From NCBI RefSeq assembly GCF_002866925.1, contig NZ_PKUQ01000031.1, forward strand, positions 248,001-312,000: 64,000 nt of DNA, written 5' to 3'. Each line of letters starts with the position of its first letter. The first letter of the stretch is position 1. Under the pieces are notes generated by a model. It was given only the letters and a program-made list of their open reading frames with translations, searched no databases and was not told the origin of the DNA. A program made the translations under genes and the position numbers. The stretch comes from Cohaesibacter celericrescens (GTDB taxonomy: Bacteria > Pseudomonadota > Alphaproteobacteria > Rhizobiales > Cohaesibacteraceae). Shown piece by piece: positions 25,226 to 34,156 of the stretch.

Positions 25226-28200
25226 TTATCGCACAGATGCCAAACGTAGGTCGAGCGTGTGCGGGAATTCAGGATTTTCACCCAAACGGATAGGATCCAC
25301 ATAGCCCGGCGTGTGACCAATGGTTTCAAAGCGTGACAAGCGACGGCTTTCAGCTTCATAGGCATTGATCGGGAAGATTTCATAGCCCAAACCACCCGGA
25401 TGGGCCACATGATAGCGACAGCCACCCAAGGACCGCATATTCCATGTGTCCAACAAATCGAAAGTAAGCGGTGTGTGGACTCCGATCATTGGATGCAGAC
25501 AGGAAGGTGGTTGCCAAGCGCGATAGCGAACGCCGGCAACAGCTTCGTCTTGTCGACCCGTGCGGTGCAGAGGAATGGCCACTTCATTGACAGACAAGAC
25601 ATGTCGGTCGGGATTGAGGCCCGTAACCTTGACTTGTACCCGTTCAAGGGAGCTGTCTACATAGCGGGCGGTACCACCGACAGCACCTTCTTCGCCTAAA
25701 ACATTCCATGGCTCCAGAGCCTGACGCAGTTCGATTTGCACTCCATCATAGGTGACTTCGCCGTGACGAGGGAAGCGGAACTCGAAGTGCGGTGCGAACC
25801 AGTCCTGATCAATCTTCAGTCCATGGTTGGAAAGATCTTTTAGCACGTCGTTGAAATCTTCGCGGACATGGTGGGGCAACATGAACTTGTCATGCAACTG
25901 GGTGCCCCAGCGAATCAATTTGTTGCGATAGGGTTGCTCCCACAACCGAACGACGATCGCACGCAGCAGCAATTGTTGAGCCAGCGACATGCGCGCATGG
26001 GGCGGCATTTCAAAAGACCGAAACTCAACCAAACCAAGACGACCAGTAGGCCCGTCTGGTGAAAACAGCTTGTCGATACAAATTTCGGCGCGGTGAGTGT
26101 TGCCCGAAACATCAATCAGCAAGTTGCGGAACAGGCGATCAACCTGCCAAGAGGGAATGAACCCTTCGCCGGGCAGAGGCACCTGTTTGAGGGCAATTTC
26201 CAGTTCATAGAGATTTTCGTGGCGTCCCTCATCGACGCGCGGGGCTTGCGAGGTTGGGCCAATGAAGGTGCCAGAGAAAAGATAGGACAGACTCGGGTGG
26301 TTTTGCCAATAGGTGATCAGGCTGGCTACCAGATCGGGACGACGCAAGAAGGGGCTGTCGGAAGGGGTGATTCCGCCCATGACAATATGGTTGCCGCCGC
26401 CTGTGCCTGTGTGCCGGCCGTCGAGCATGAATTTTTCAGTTCCCAGACGCAGCTTATGGGCTTCCTCATAGAGGATCTGGGTAATTTTGCTGGCTTCTTT
26501 CCAATTGGACGCCGGCTGGATGTTGACCTCGATAACCCCTGGGTCGGGTGTAACCTTGATCACATTGAGGCGCGGATCGAACGGTGGTTCATAGCCTTCG
26601 ATGTGGACCGGTTGCTCCACTTCTTTTGCGGCAGATTCAATGGCAGCGACCATTGCTGCATAATCTTCGGCATTGTTGAGCGGTGGCATGAAAATACACA
26701 GATGCCCATCACGCGGTTCAACGGTGATCGCGGTGCGTACATGGCCGGAGACCTCATTCATCGGGATGAATGTGGAATGCTCGGTATCGTGCCACTGCGC
26801 TTCATTTTCAGTTTCGAGCAACGAGGCTGGATCTGTTTTTTTCAGTTTGGTCAGCGGTGTGAAAGGTTTACGGCGATCTCTTATCAAGGCCTCACGGGCA
26901 GGCAGAGCAGCATGGGCTGCATGCGGGTCCAGTGGGATGACATGGGGATATTGCACTTCGGAAACAAAAGGCAACGAACCCAGTGGCAGACGGAAGCCAA
27001 CGGGAGAATCTCCGGGCAAGATATAAAGCCGCTCACGGCGCAATTTCCAGACTTCAGACATCCATGACCGGCCATAGACTTCGGAATTCCACGCCTGAAC
27101 GGGAAGAACAAAGCCCGCTGGAGTGGATAGGCCCTGATCAAACACCTTGACGATGCGGGCTCGCTCGGCGGGGTCATCGATCTTGTTGTCTTTGGTATCG
27201 ACATTGACCGGCAGTTTTTGTTCTACCAGTGCGAAATGGCCCGGATCTTCATAGGCAGGCAATACGCATTGCGGATCGATCTTCAGATTCTCGGATAATT
27301 TATAGATAAAGCGCTGCGCGACTTTGTGGTCTGCGGCCTTTTTGGGTTTTTCGGAATCAATCAGGCTGGAATCTTCCCACAAGGGCTCGTCATCTGCACG
27401 CCAATAAAGCGCAAAGGCCCAGCGGGGCAGTTGTTCGCCGGGATACCATTTGCCTTGACCAAAATGCAGCAGGCCACCTGGTGCAAAACGATCTTGCAAT
27501 CGGCGAATGAGATTTTCAGCAAAGACACGCTTGGTCGGGCCGACTGCTGCAGTGTTCCACTCTTCACCTTCCAGATCATCGATCGAAATAAAGGTTGGCT
27601 CGCCGCCCATCGTCAGGCGCACATCACCTGCCTCCAAGCGTTTGTCAACCTTTCCACCCATCTTGTTGATGGCTTTCCATTGCTCATCTGTATAGGGCTT
27701 GGTGACACGAGGGCGTTCGAAAATACGCTGGACGTTCATTTCGAATTCAAATTCGACCTCGGCCTTTTCATGGCCACCCGAGATGGGGGCCGCCGACATC
27801 GGATTGGGCGTTGCTGCCAACGGGATGTGGCTTTCGCCGGTTAGCAAGCCGGAGGTTGGGTCAAGCCCAATCCAGCCAGCGCCGGGGATATAAACTTCTG
27901 TCCAAGCGTGCAGATCGGTAAAGTCGTGGTCGGTGCCTTCCGGGCCATCCAATGGCTTGACGTCCGGTTCGAGCTGGATCAGATAGCCTGACGTGAATCG
28001 GGCCGCCAGTCCCAACCGGCGCAGGACATGGACCATCAACCAGGCACTGTCGCGACAAGAACCAGATCCTTTTTCCAGTGTCTCTTCAGGTTTCTGTACG
28101 CCCGGTTCCATGCGGATCAGATAGTCGATTTTCTGCTCGATCATGTGATTGATCTGCACCAGCACATCAATCGTTTTGATTTCTTTGTCTTCATAGATCG

Positions 28201-28606
28201 GTTTGACGTCTTCGACCAGCTTGGCGAGCAAAGGTGTCGTCTCGCCCTGTTCAAGATAAGGCGTGAGATCCTTCTTTTCACCGTCTTCATATTTGAAGGG
28301 ATAATATTCAGCGTCTTCCTCAATGAAAAAATCAAAGGGATTGATGATGCTCATTTCAGTGACCAGATCGACAGTCACCGAGAAATAGTCCACTTTTTCA
28401 GGGAAGATGATGCGCGCCATGAAATTGCCAAAGGCGTCTTGCTGCCAGTTGATCCAATGGTCCGCCGGTTCGATCTTTAACGAATAGGACTGGATCTGGT
28501 TGCGCGTGTGCGGTGCGGGGCGAAGCCGGATCATTTGCGGGCCCATGCGCGTTGGTCGGTCGTAGGTGTATTTGGTCTTGTGGGTCAGGCCTGCATGGAT
28601 GGACAT
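25226..28606 (-). CDS. Large transglutaminase-like / DUF2126 protein
   Basis: Very large protein, 1126 residues. The N-terminal 300 residues are a transglutaminase-like domain: MSIHAGLTHKTKYTYDRPTR, Cys in GSGSCRDSAWLMVHVLRRLGLAARF, His in DLHAWTEVYI, Asp in GWIGLDPTSG. The remainder is DUF2126, with RLTMGGEPTFISIDDLEGEEWNT, HFGQGKWYPGEQLPRWAFALYWR, TGTGGGNHIVMGG and SPFLRRPDLVASLITYWQNHPSLSYLFSG. Third gene of the module ATP-grasp, alpha-E, transglutaminase. Length and domain order match the usual alphaproteobacterial form. Biochemistry is unknown. Confidence 0.92.
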   Translation of the reverse strand: MSIHAGLTHKTKYTYDRPTRMGPQMIRLRPAPHTRNQIQSYSLKIEPADHWINWQQDAFGNFMARIIFPEKVDYFSVTVDLVTEMSIINPFDFFIEEDAEYYPFKYEDGEKKDLTPYLEQGETTPLLAKLVEDVKPIYEDKEIKTIDVLVQINHMIEQKIDYLIRMEPGVQKPEETLEKGSGSCRDSAWLMVHVLRRLGLAARFTSGYLIQLEPDVKPLDGPEGTDHDFTDLHAWTEVYIPGAGWIGLDPTSGLLTGESHIPLAATPNPMSAAPISGGHEKAEVEFEFEMNVQRIFERPRVTKPYTDEQWKAINKMGGKVDKRLEAGDVRLTMGGEPTFISIDDLEGEEWNTAAVGPTKRVFAENLIRRLQDRFAPGGLLHFGQGKWYPGEQLPRWAFALYWRADDEPLWEDSSLIDSEKPKKAADHKVAQRFIYKLSENLKIDPQCVLPAYEDPGHFALVEQKLPVNVDTKDNKIDDPAERARIVKVFDQGLSTPAGFVLPVQAWNSEVYGRSWMSEVWKLRRERLYILPGDSPVGFRLPLGSLPFVSEVQYPHVIPLDPHAAHAALPAREALIRDRRKPFTPLTKLKKTDPASLLETENEAQWHDTEHSTFIPMNEVSGHVRTAITVEPRDGHLCIFMPPLNNAEDYAAMVAAIESAAKEVEQPVHIEGYEPPFDPRLNVIKVTPDPGVIEVNIQPASNWKEASKITQILYEEAHKLRLGTEKFMLDGRHTGTGGGNHIVMGGITPSDSPFLRRPDLVASLITYWQNHPSLSYLFSGTFIGPTSQAPRVDEGRHENLYELEIALKQVPLPGEGFIPSWQVDRLFRNLLIDVSGNTHRAEICIDKLFSPDGPTGRLGLVEFRSFEMPPHARMSLAQQLLLRAIVVRLWEQPYRNKLIRWGTQLHDKFMLPHHVREDFNDVLKDLSNHGLKIDQDWFAPHFEFRFPRHGEVTYDGVQIELRQALEPWNVLGEEGAVGGTARYVDSSLERVQVKVTGLNPDRHVLSVNEVAIPLHRTGRQDEAVAGVRYRAWQPPSCLHPMIGVHTPLTFDLLDTWNMRSLGGCRYHVAHPGGLGYEIFPINAYEAESRRLSRFETIGHTPGYVDPIRLGENPEFPHTLDLRLASVR

Positions 28607-28703
28607 TGTGACTGCGCCTTTGGTTTTTGGGCCTTGAAGCTGTGCCCGTAAATTTCAATTGGAGGCATATCGCACTGCGATGGATCGGTGCATCGCGTGC
28701 GGG

Positions 28704-29705
28704 TTAAGCCTGACGTTGGACTTGCTCTTGTTCAGATTGAACAGACTGTTCGCCGTGGCCAAAGAAAGAGCTCCCAAGGCTGCTGGTGACGGCGATGAGG
28801 TGGTTTTGAACCTTGTCGTTAAACCCGTGGAATTTTTGCTGTAAATCGGGGTCTTTTGACGCTCCGTTCAGTTCATTCATAAGCATTTCAACTTCTTTAT
28901 AACTTTGCTCGACATGGTTTAGGTCAAACTCATCGTCGAGGTCGTTGAGCATATTTTTTATTTCGCCGATGCAATGGGTCAATGAGCGCGGGAAGCTCTT
29001 GTTAAACATCAGGAAATTCGCTACTTTTTTAGGGTCCAGATGGCCAGATTCTGTGCGCTGGAAGGCGTGATATGCCTCAAAAGAATGCAACAGCAGTTTC
29101 CAGAATTCCGGGTCTGCAGTGGTTTCTGAAGGTTGGAATTTATGTTGTGCAGCAACCTGTGCCACTTTCACATCAAGCAGGCGGCTGGTTTGGTCTGCGC
29201 GTTCGATCCAGAGGCCCAACTGATAAAAACGCCAACCTGCATCGCGAAAATAGGTGCCTTCGGTGACGCCCATAATCGCGTCACAGCGACGAGCTATGGT
29301 CTCGCAAGTGCGAGACAGTCGCTTTGCATCGATATCTCTATCACCCAGGTTTTTCAGGTCATTGTATGAGACGTTGACATAGGACCACATGGAAACCGAA
29401 ATGAGAGGCCTCAGTAGACGGGCATTTTCGCGCGCGGCCCACAGGCAAGACAGGATTGACCCCGGATTCTCACGATCCGTGATGTAATAGCGCGCAACAT
29501 TTTGCGCTGTCATTGTGCCATAATTCTCGTCAAAACGCTTTTCATCGACATAAAGAGACAGGATCGCTGCCCAATTCTCTTCATTGGATTGGTCTTGCCA
29601 AAAACTGGCTTGAACATTGAGTATACGGGCAAGGCTTGCGGAGCGTTCGACATAACGGGCGAACCAGAAGAGAGCCTCTGCGTAACGGCTGAGCAGCATC
29701 GTCAT
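28704..29705 (-). CDS. Alpha-E domain protein
   Basis: All-helical alpha-E (DUF403) protein, 333 residues, cytosolic. Starts MTMLLSRYAEALFWFARYVERSASLARILNVQASF and includes SMWSYVNVSYNDLKNL, GTYFRDAGWRFYQLGLWIERADQTSRLLDVK and SFEAYHAFQRTESGHLDPKKVANFLMFNKSFPRSL. The open frame runs to 29843, but ATG 29705 gives a four-base ATGA overlap with the upstream ATP-grasp gene and the proper family start. It is the partner of the ATP-grasp ligase; separate here, fused in the second module. Gln-rich C-terminus. Confidence 0.92.
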   Translation of the reverse strand: MTMLLSRYAEALFWFARYVERSASLARILNVQASFWQDQSNEENWAAILSLYVDEKRFDENYGTMTAQNVARYYITDRENPGSILSCLWAARENARLLRPLISVSMWSYVNVSYNDLKNLGDRDIDAKRLSRTCETIARRCDAIMGVTEGTYFRDAGWRFYQLGLWIERADQTSRLLDVKVAQVAAQHKFQPSETTADPEFWKLLLHSFEAYHAFQRTESGHLDPKKVANFLMFNKSFPRSLTHCIGEIKNMLNDLDDEFDLNHVEQSYKEVEMLMNELNGASKDPDLQQKFHGFNDKVQNHLIAVTSSLGSSFFGHGEQSVQSEQEQVQRQA

Positions 29706-31171
29706 GATTTCTCTCCTTGCTTGCTGGATTTTGTGTCCTCTGCCAGCACCCAAGTATCCTTGGTGCCCCCCCCCTGGGAAGAATTGACAATGATCGATCC
29801 TTCTCTGAGTGCCACGCGTGTCAAGCCACCGGGCAGTACCCATGTGTCCTTGCCGGTGATTGCATATGGTCGCAAATCAACATGGCGGGGAACCAGATCT
29901 GTTTCACCCAAAGTGGGACAAACAGAAAGCGAAATCATAGGTTGAGAGATGAAATTGGACGGGTTCGCAATCAAAGAGGCGCGCGCTTCTTCCAGCTCGG
30001 CTTTTGATGCCTTGGGGCCTACGGTAATGCCATAGCCACCCGATTCACCAACCGGTTTGACAACCAGATCGGCCATATTATCGAGTGTATATTGAAGGGC
30101 ATCGGCTTCGCGACAAATGTGGGTCTCGACATTGGCCAGAATTGGTTCCTCATCCAGATAATATTTGATGATGCGTGGCATATAGGCATAAACTGCTTTG
30201 TCGTCTGCAACACCGGTGCCGATGGCGTTGGCAATTGTCACATTGCCAGCACGCATGGATTTGACCAAGCCTTTCACACCGAGCATTGATTCGGGGTTAA
30301 AAGCTTCGGGGTCCAGAAATTCATCGTCGATGCGACGGTAAATGACATCAACTCGGCGTGGTCCGCCGATGGTTTTCATGTAGACCGTGTCATTATCACA
30401 AAATAGATCGCTGCCTTCGACAACGGGTACGCCCATTTCTCTGGCAAGAAAAATATGCTCGAAATAGGCCGAGTTGAACATTCCTGGCGACATAACGACC
30501 ACTTGCGGCTGATCTTTGTCGGCGCAGTTGACTGGGGCGGTTTCGACCAATTTGGTGAATAGGTTTTGCCCGTAATTGGACACTTTTCGCAGTTTGAGAT
30601 TGGCCAGCAAATCGGGGAAAGACCGCTCCATCAAGAGACGGTTTTCAACCACATAAGACACACCGGATGGAGATCTGACATTGTCTTCCAACACGAGATA
30701 ATTGCCTTCGTTATCGCGGATGATGTCGGTGCCAGCGATATGACTATAAACCCCACAAGCGGGCTCAAAACCGATCATTTCCTTTCGATAATTGCTGTTG
30801 CCCAAAACCAGCTCTGCGGGAATGATGCCGTCTTTGATAATGTGCTGATCATGATAAATATCATGCAAAAAGGCATTGATCGCAGCGACCCTCTGAACCA
30901 CACCTTGGTCCAGTGTTTTCCATTCTGGTGCGGTGATGACGCGCGGTATGATGTCAAACGGCAGAACCCGGTCGATCACATCCTTGTCGCTATAAACGGT
31001 AAAGGTGACGCCGAGGTCAAAGAGCTCTAGGTCCGCGTCTTTGGACCGCATTTTCAAATCTTCAAAATCGGCAGATTCGAATCGGTTCCATATGTCGACC
31101 AGTTGCGCGCTGCGATCTGCCATTTGACTGGACATTTCGCAGTAAAAAGCGTGTGGGTGGTAATTACTCAC
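29702..31171 (-). CDS. Circularly permuted type 2 ATP-grasp protein
   Basis: Stand-alone ATP-grasp ligase (DUF404/DUF407), 489 residues. Visible: LGVTFTVYSDKDVIDRVLPFDIIPRVI, FLHDIYHDQHIIKDGIIPAELVLGNSNYRKEM, YLVLEDNVRSPSGVSYVVENRLLMERSFP, VPVVEGSDLFCDNDTVYMKTIGGPRRVDVIYRRIDDEFLDP and VVKPVGESGGYGITVGPKAS, the nucleotide-binding segments. First gene of a three-gene operon with alpha-E and DUF2126. Start chosen at GTG 31171, with GGGAAGG eight bases upstream; GTG 31180 or ATG 31135 are alternatives. Probably forms an amide bond using ATP; substrate unknown. Confidence 0.9.
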   Translation of the reverse strand: MSNYHPHAFYCEMSSQMADRSAQLVDIWNRFESADFEDLKMRSKDADLELFDLGVTFTVYSDKDVIDRVLPFDIIPRVITAPEWKTLDQGVVQRVAAINAFLHDIYHDQHIIKDGIIPAELVLGNSNYRKEMIGFEPACGVYSHIAGTDIIRDNEGNYLVLEDNVRSPSGVSYVVENRLLMERSFPDLLANLKLRKVSNYGQNLFTKLVETAPVNCADKDQPQVVVMSPGMFNSAYFEHIFLAREMGVPVVEGSDLFCDNDTVYMKTIGGPRRVDVIYRRIDDEFLDPEAFNPESMLGVKGLVKSMRAGNVTIANAIGTGVADDKAVYAYMPRIIKYYLDEEPILANVETHICREADALQYTLDNMADLVVKPVGESGGYGITVGPKASKAELEEARASLIANPSNFISQPMISLSVCPTLGETDLVPRHVDLRPYAITGKDTWVLPGGLTRVALREGSIIVNSSQGGGTKDTWVLAEDTKSSKQGEKS

Positions 31172-31647
31172 GCGATACACCTTCCCATTGGTGCTTCAGT
31201 CACTCGTGTTAACTGCTTTTTCCGCTGCTGCTCTACGGTCTTTTGAAGTGCTTTTTGCTTTTCTGTTATTGGGCGAGCCTGCTTTTGTTGGGAAAAACGG
31301 TCCTCTCGAGCTCGAAGCGATACTAAACTAACTGCAAGAATACATTCTACAGCAAATTCTGGACCAAGAGGCTTAGTAGAAATAAAGCCTGTTACTTTCA
31401 ACATGTTATGTCGTTTCAAGGGATGCAGCCAATAGACTTAGGGGATTTCCCGCCTAAATTTTAGTCATTTTGATGTTCAAAACCTAGCCTTTGCTGCATA
31501 ATTCTTGAGCTGCTTATAATGAGCGCAAGTTTTTGGCTTTGGCAAGCCCGAAATCTGTTGATATTGGTAAATGTGCGTATTATCGAAAATTTGCCGATCG
31601 AGGATGAGCACTCTGTGCTCCTATTTGTTTCGGATCTACAAATTTCA
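31172..31647. other. Intergenic region, no supported gene
   Basis: About 475 bases upstream of the ATP-grasp operon and downstream of sucrose phosphorylase. Short frames on both strands lack family resemblance or ribosome-binding sites. A small hairpin GAGCAC/GTGCTC lies near 31607-31621. Must hold the promoter of the operon, which I cannot place. Confidence 0.5.
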
Positions 31648-33123
31648 TCAGCAATAGTTGGGTTCAACCTTGAATGTCTGCTCAGCATCCTGTGTCGAGT
31701 GGCGAATTTTGGCGGCCATCACAGCAAAGTCGACAGACAACTGTGCCCACTGGGTGCCGTTGCGCCATTCCAATATCAGGGATGCCGAAGTTGGCTGATC
31801 AAGTTTGAAGGTGCCGTTAAATGCGGGATGCCTATTGCGAAACTGAATGAGGTTTATCAATGCTTGCACCATTGGTGTTTGTAGGGCTTGGCTGACTTCG
31901 TCTTTATTAAAATAGTGGCGGTTTATATCGCGCCCAACGTCGGTTCTGGCCAATAGATCCATGTCGTTGGCAGCCCCAAACAGGCCGACATAATAGACTT
32001 GTGGAATACCCGGAGCGAAGAATTGCACCGCCCGTGCAATGAGATAGTCGGTTTCGCGACGTCCCAGAGCATCATAATAGGTTGAGTTGACCTGATAGAG
32101 ATCAAGATTGGAAGCGGCGGCTCCTGTGGCCTGAAGGGACGTGCCTCTGGTGCGTTGGTGTATGGTTTTTACCAGTGCGTCGATGGCGTCCGGATCAAGT
32201 AGGCCCGGGCGACCATCCGCATGTGGGCCTACGTCGATGACGCCGATACCGTCATGAGTGTCGAGTACCGTCATGGCGTTGCGGGGACTTATCGCCAGCC
32301 AATCACTCAGGGGTTTGGCGTCACCGGTGAATAAGGCGTGGAGAATGAGCGGCGGCAGAGCAAAATCATAGACCCGATCAACCTTGCGGGAAATCTCGAT
32401 CTGGTCCTGATAGTAGCTATGAATCTCGACCAAAACATCCATGCCGAGGGTTTTTGCCTTACTTGCCAGCTTCTCAAGGAACTCAAATGTTTCTGGTATC
32501 ATGAAACAGCTGGTGCCAGATTTTTTGATGGCATATCCAGCTGCGTCAAGCCGAATGCTTTTGATACCGGCACGGGCAAACGCCATTAGGATCGATTCAA
32601 GATAAGCAGCGCCCTTTTCACTATGGACATCGATATCGATCTGTTTTGGGGTGAATGTGGTCCATATCAGACGTTTGCTGCCGTCTTTTAAGGTCACGTT
32701 GGTGAAAGGCAATCCCGGACGTGGGCGGTAGATGGCGAGCAAATCGTCTTCCGTTGCGCCTTTGGGGAATATAGTGCTGTAGCTGAGGAATAGCGGCGCA
32801 AATTCGGAGGAATCCCCTTTTTCAAGAAAATCCTGAAACGGAGCCCCATCAGCGGAGACATGATTGACGATCAGGTCCGCCATAACATCGGTGGATTGGG
32901 ACAGCGCTTTCACGTCGCTCCAGTCGCCCAGTCTTGGATCCACAGTCGTGTGATCCATGGGATCGAAGCCAGCATCTGCTCCGTCATGAGGAGTGAAAAA
33001 GGGGAGGGTATGCACTGTGCCGAACAAGCCCTGCAACGGACCATCAAGCATGGATTTTAGGTCGATAAATGTGCCGCCCGTCAGTCTATCGACATAGGTA
33101 ATGAGTTGTACCTGGTTTTTCAT
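31648..33123 (-). CDS. Sucrose phosphorylase (GH13 subfamily 18)
   Basis: Cytosolic retaining glycoside phosphorylase, 491 residues, converting sucrose and phosphate to glucose 1-phosphate and fructose. The N-terminus MKNQVQLITYVDRLTGG and LPFFTPHDGADAGFDPMDHTTVD closely follow bifidobacterial enzymes. Nucleophile Asp in IRLDAAGYAIKKSGTSCF, acid/base Glu in DVLVEIHSYY, transition-state Asp in VLDTHDGIGVIDVG; TGAAASNLDLYQVNSTYYDALG and QVYYVGLFGAANDM complete the family pattern. A related substrate (for example glucosylglycerol or sucrose 6-phosphate) is possible. No sugar transporter or fructokinase lies nearby. Confidence 0.9.
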   Translation of the reverse strand: MKNQVQLITYVDRLTGGTFIDLKSMLDGPLQGLFGTVHTLPFFTPHDGADAGFDPMDHTTVDPRLGDWSDVKALSQSTDVMADLIVNHVSADGAPFQDFLEKGDSSEFAPLFLSYSTIFPKGATEDDLLAIYRPRPGLPFTNVTLKDGSKRLIWTTFTPKQIDIDVHSEKGAAYLESILMAFARAGIKSIRLDAAGYAIKKSGTSCFMIPETFEFLEKLASKAKTLGMDVLVEIHSYYQDQIEISRKVDRVYDFALPPLILHALFTGDAKPLSDWLAISPRNAMTVLDTHDGIGVIDVGPHADGRPGLLDPDAIDALVKTIHQRTRGTSLQATGAAASNLDLYQVNSTYYDALGRRETDYLIARAVQFFAPGIPQVYYVGLFGAANDMDLLARTDVGRDINRHYFNKDEVSQALQTPMVQALINLIQFRNRHPAFNGTFKLDQPTSASLILEWRNGTQWAQLSVDFAVMAAKIRHSTQDAEQTFKVEPNYC

Positions 33124-33326
33124 TCGTCCTGATCCTCAATAGTATGGCGGATCTTTCGGGCAATCGGGGGCTGAATCGATCCGGATCATTTACGCAGCAT
33201 TTTACGGCCATTTATCATTTACGGTAAAGCGTTCTGATCGCGCTATGCGCGGGTAATAAACGGGGGCTTTACCCAAATTGCTTCCCGTCGGTGACCGGCT
33301 CAGCGACACTTAATGAGATTTTGTAA

Positions 33327-34142
33327 TTATTTATTCTGTGTGGCGGTAAGGATTATTTTGAAAATCTCAACTGGTGGGTATGGGTAGTCAATGGTTTGGC
33401 CAATGCCCAATTCGACGAGTGCTTTTTTTAGGGATTTGTCGACGGTGTCGTTGCACATCAATACCATTTTTCCGCGCCCGTGGGTGGTTTTGGTTTTTGC
33501 CATTCCTGAAATGAAATAGTGGACAATCTTGCTGTAGACAAGGAAGCATAAATCGTTGCGTTCCACCACGTCCTTCCGGGTTGCCAGATCGTTTTCCGGG
33601 ATGAATTCCACCAGACAGCCCAGTTCGTTTAATGCACGTTCAATGGGCAAGATGAATTTATGAGATTTGGCGATCAGGGCGACGGAAAGGGGGTCTTTGT
33701 TGTGATGTTCTTCTTTTAGCGCACTATAAATACGCTTGAGGCGCGATTCGTTGGTTTCCTGAATACGGTGAACCTGTTGCAGGCGCGTTTCTACTGTTGC
33801 CAACAGCAGGTCATAATCTATCGGTTTGGTTAGATAGTCATCGACGCCCATTTTTTTACCAGCGAGGATGTCTTCTCGGGTTGCTTTGGCTGTTAGGAAA
33901 ATGAATGGGATTTCGTCATGCTGAGGCAGTCGCTCACGCACCAGTTTAAGGGTCGTTGGGCCGTCGATCAGGGGCATCATGATGTCGCAGAGCACCAAGT
34001 CTACGGTCTCATATTTTAGTATTTCAATGGCTTCTTTGCCGTTGGTTGCTGTGAGAACGTCATAGCCTGCGTCCTGTAGTTCTTCGCTGATATCGGCGAG
34101 GAGTAATATTTCATCTTCGACGCACAGGATTTTGGTAGCCAT
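33327..34142 (-). CDS. Response regulator with non-DNA-binding C-terminal domain
   Basis: Response regulator, 271 residues. Receiver domain (about 1-120) has the acidic pair in CVEDE, phospho-acceptor Asp in LVLCDIMMPLIDGP, and the Lys in DDYLTKPIDYD. A linker with possible coiled coil follows, then about 120 residues (SVALIAKSHKFILPIERALNELGCLVEFI) that contain no helix-turn-helix, GGDEF, EAL or phosphatase motif; the alpha/beta pattern could be a degenerate receiver-like fold. It follows the histidine kinase by 14 bases, with AGGAG before the ATG, and is surely its partner. Output unknown. Confidence 0.88.
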   Translation of the reverse strand: MATKILCVEDEILLLADISEELQDAGYDVLTATNGKEAIEILKYETVDLVLCDIMMPLIDGPTTLKLVRERLPQHDEIPFIFLTAKATREDILAGKKMGVDDYLTKPIDYDLLLATVETRLQQVHRIQETNESRLKRIYSALKEEHHNKDPLSVALIAKSHKFILPIERALNELGCLVEFIPENDLATRKDVVERNDLCFLVYSKIVHYFISGMAKTKTTHGRGKMVLMCNDTVDKSLKKALVELGIGQTIDYPYPPVEIFKIILTATQNK

Positions 34143-34156
34143 CGATTCTTCTCCTG

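Noticed and set aside
26093..27067. Long plus-strand frame of 324 codons
   Set aside because: Antisense shadow of the DUF2126 gene, whose frame has clear domain motifs.
31168..31419. Minus-strand frame of 83 codons upstream of the ATP-grasp gene
   Set aside because: Overlaps the ATP-grasp start region, no ribosome-binding site, composition not protein-like.
31519..31884. Plus-strand frame of 121 codons
   Set aside because: Most of it is antisense to the well-supported sucrose phosphorylase gene.
33160..33200. TGATCC near the sucrose phosphorylase start as a further RpoE promoter
   Set aside because: Sixteen bases on, the -10 reads CGATT rather than CRTAW, and the gene has no link to the stress set.
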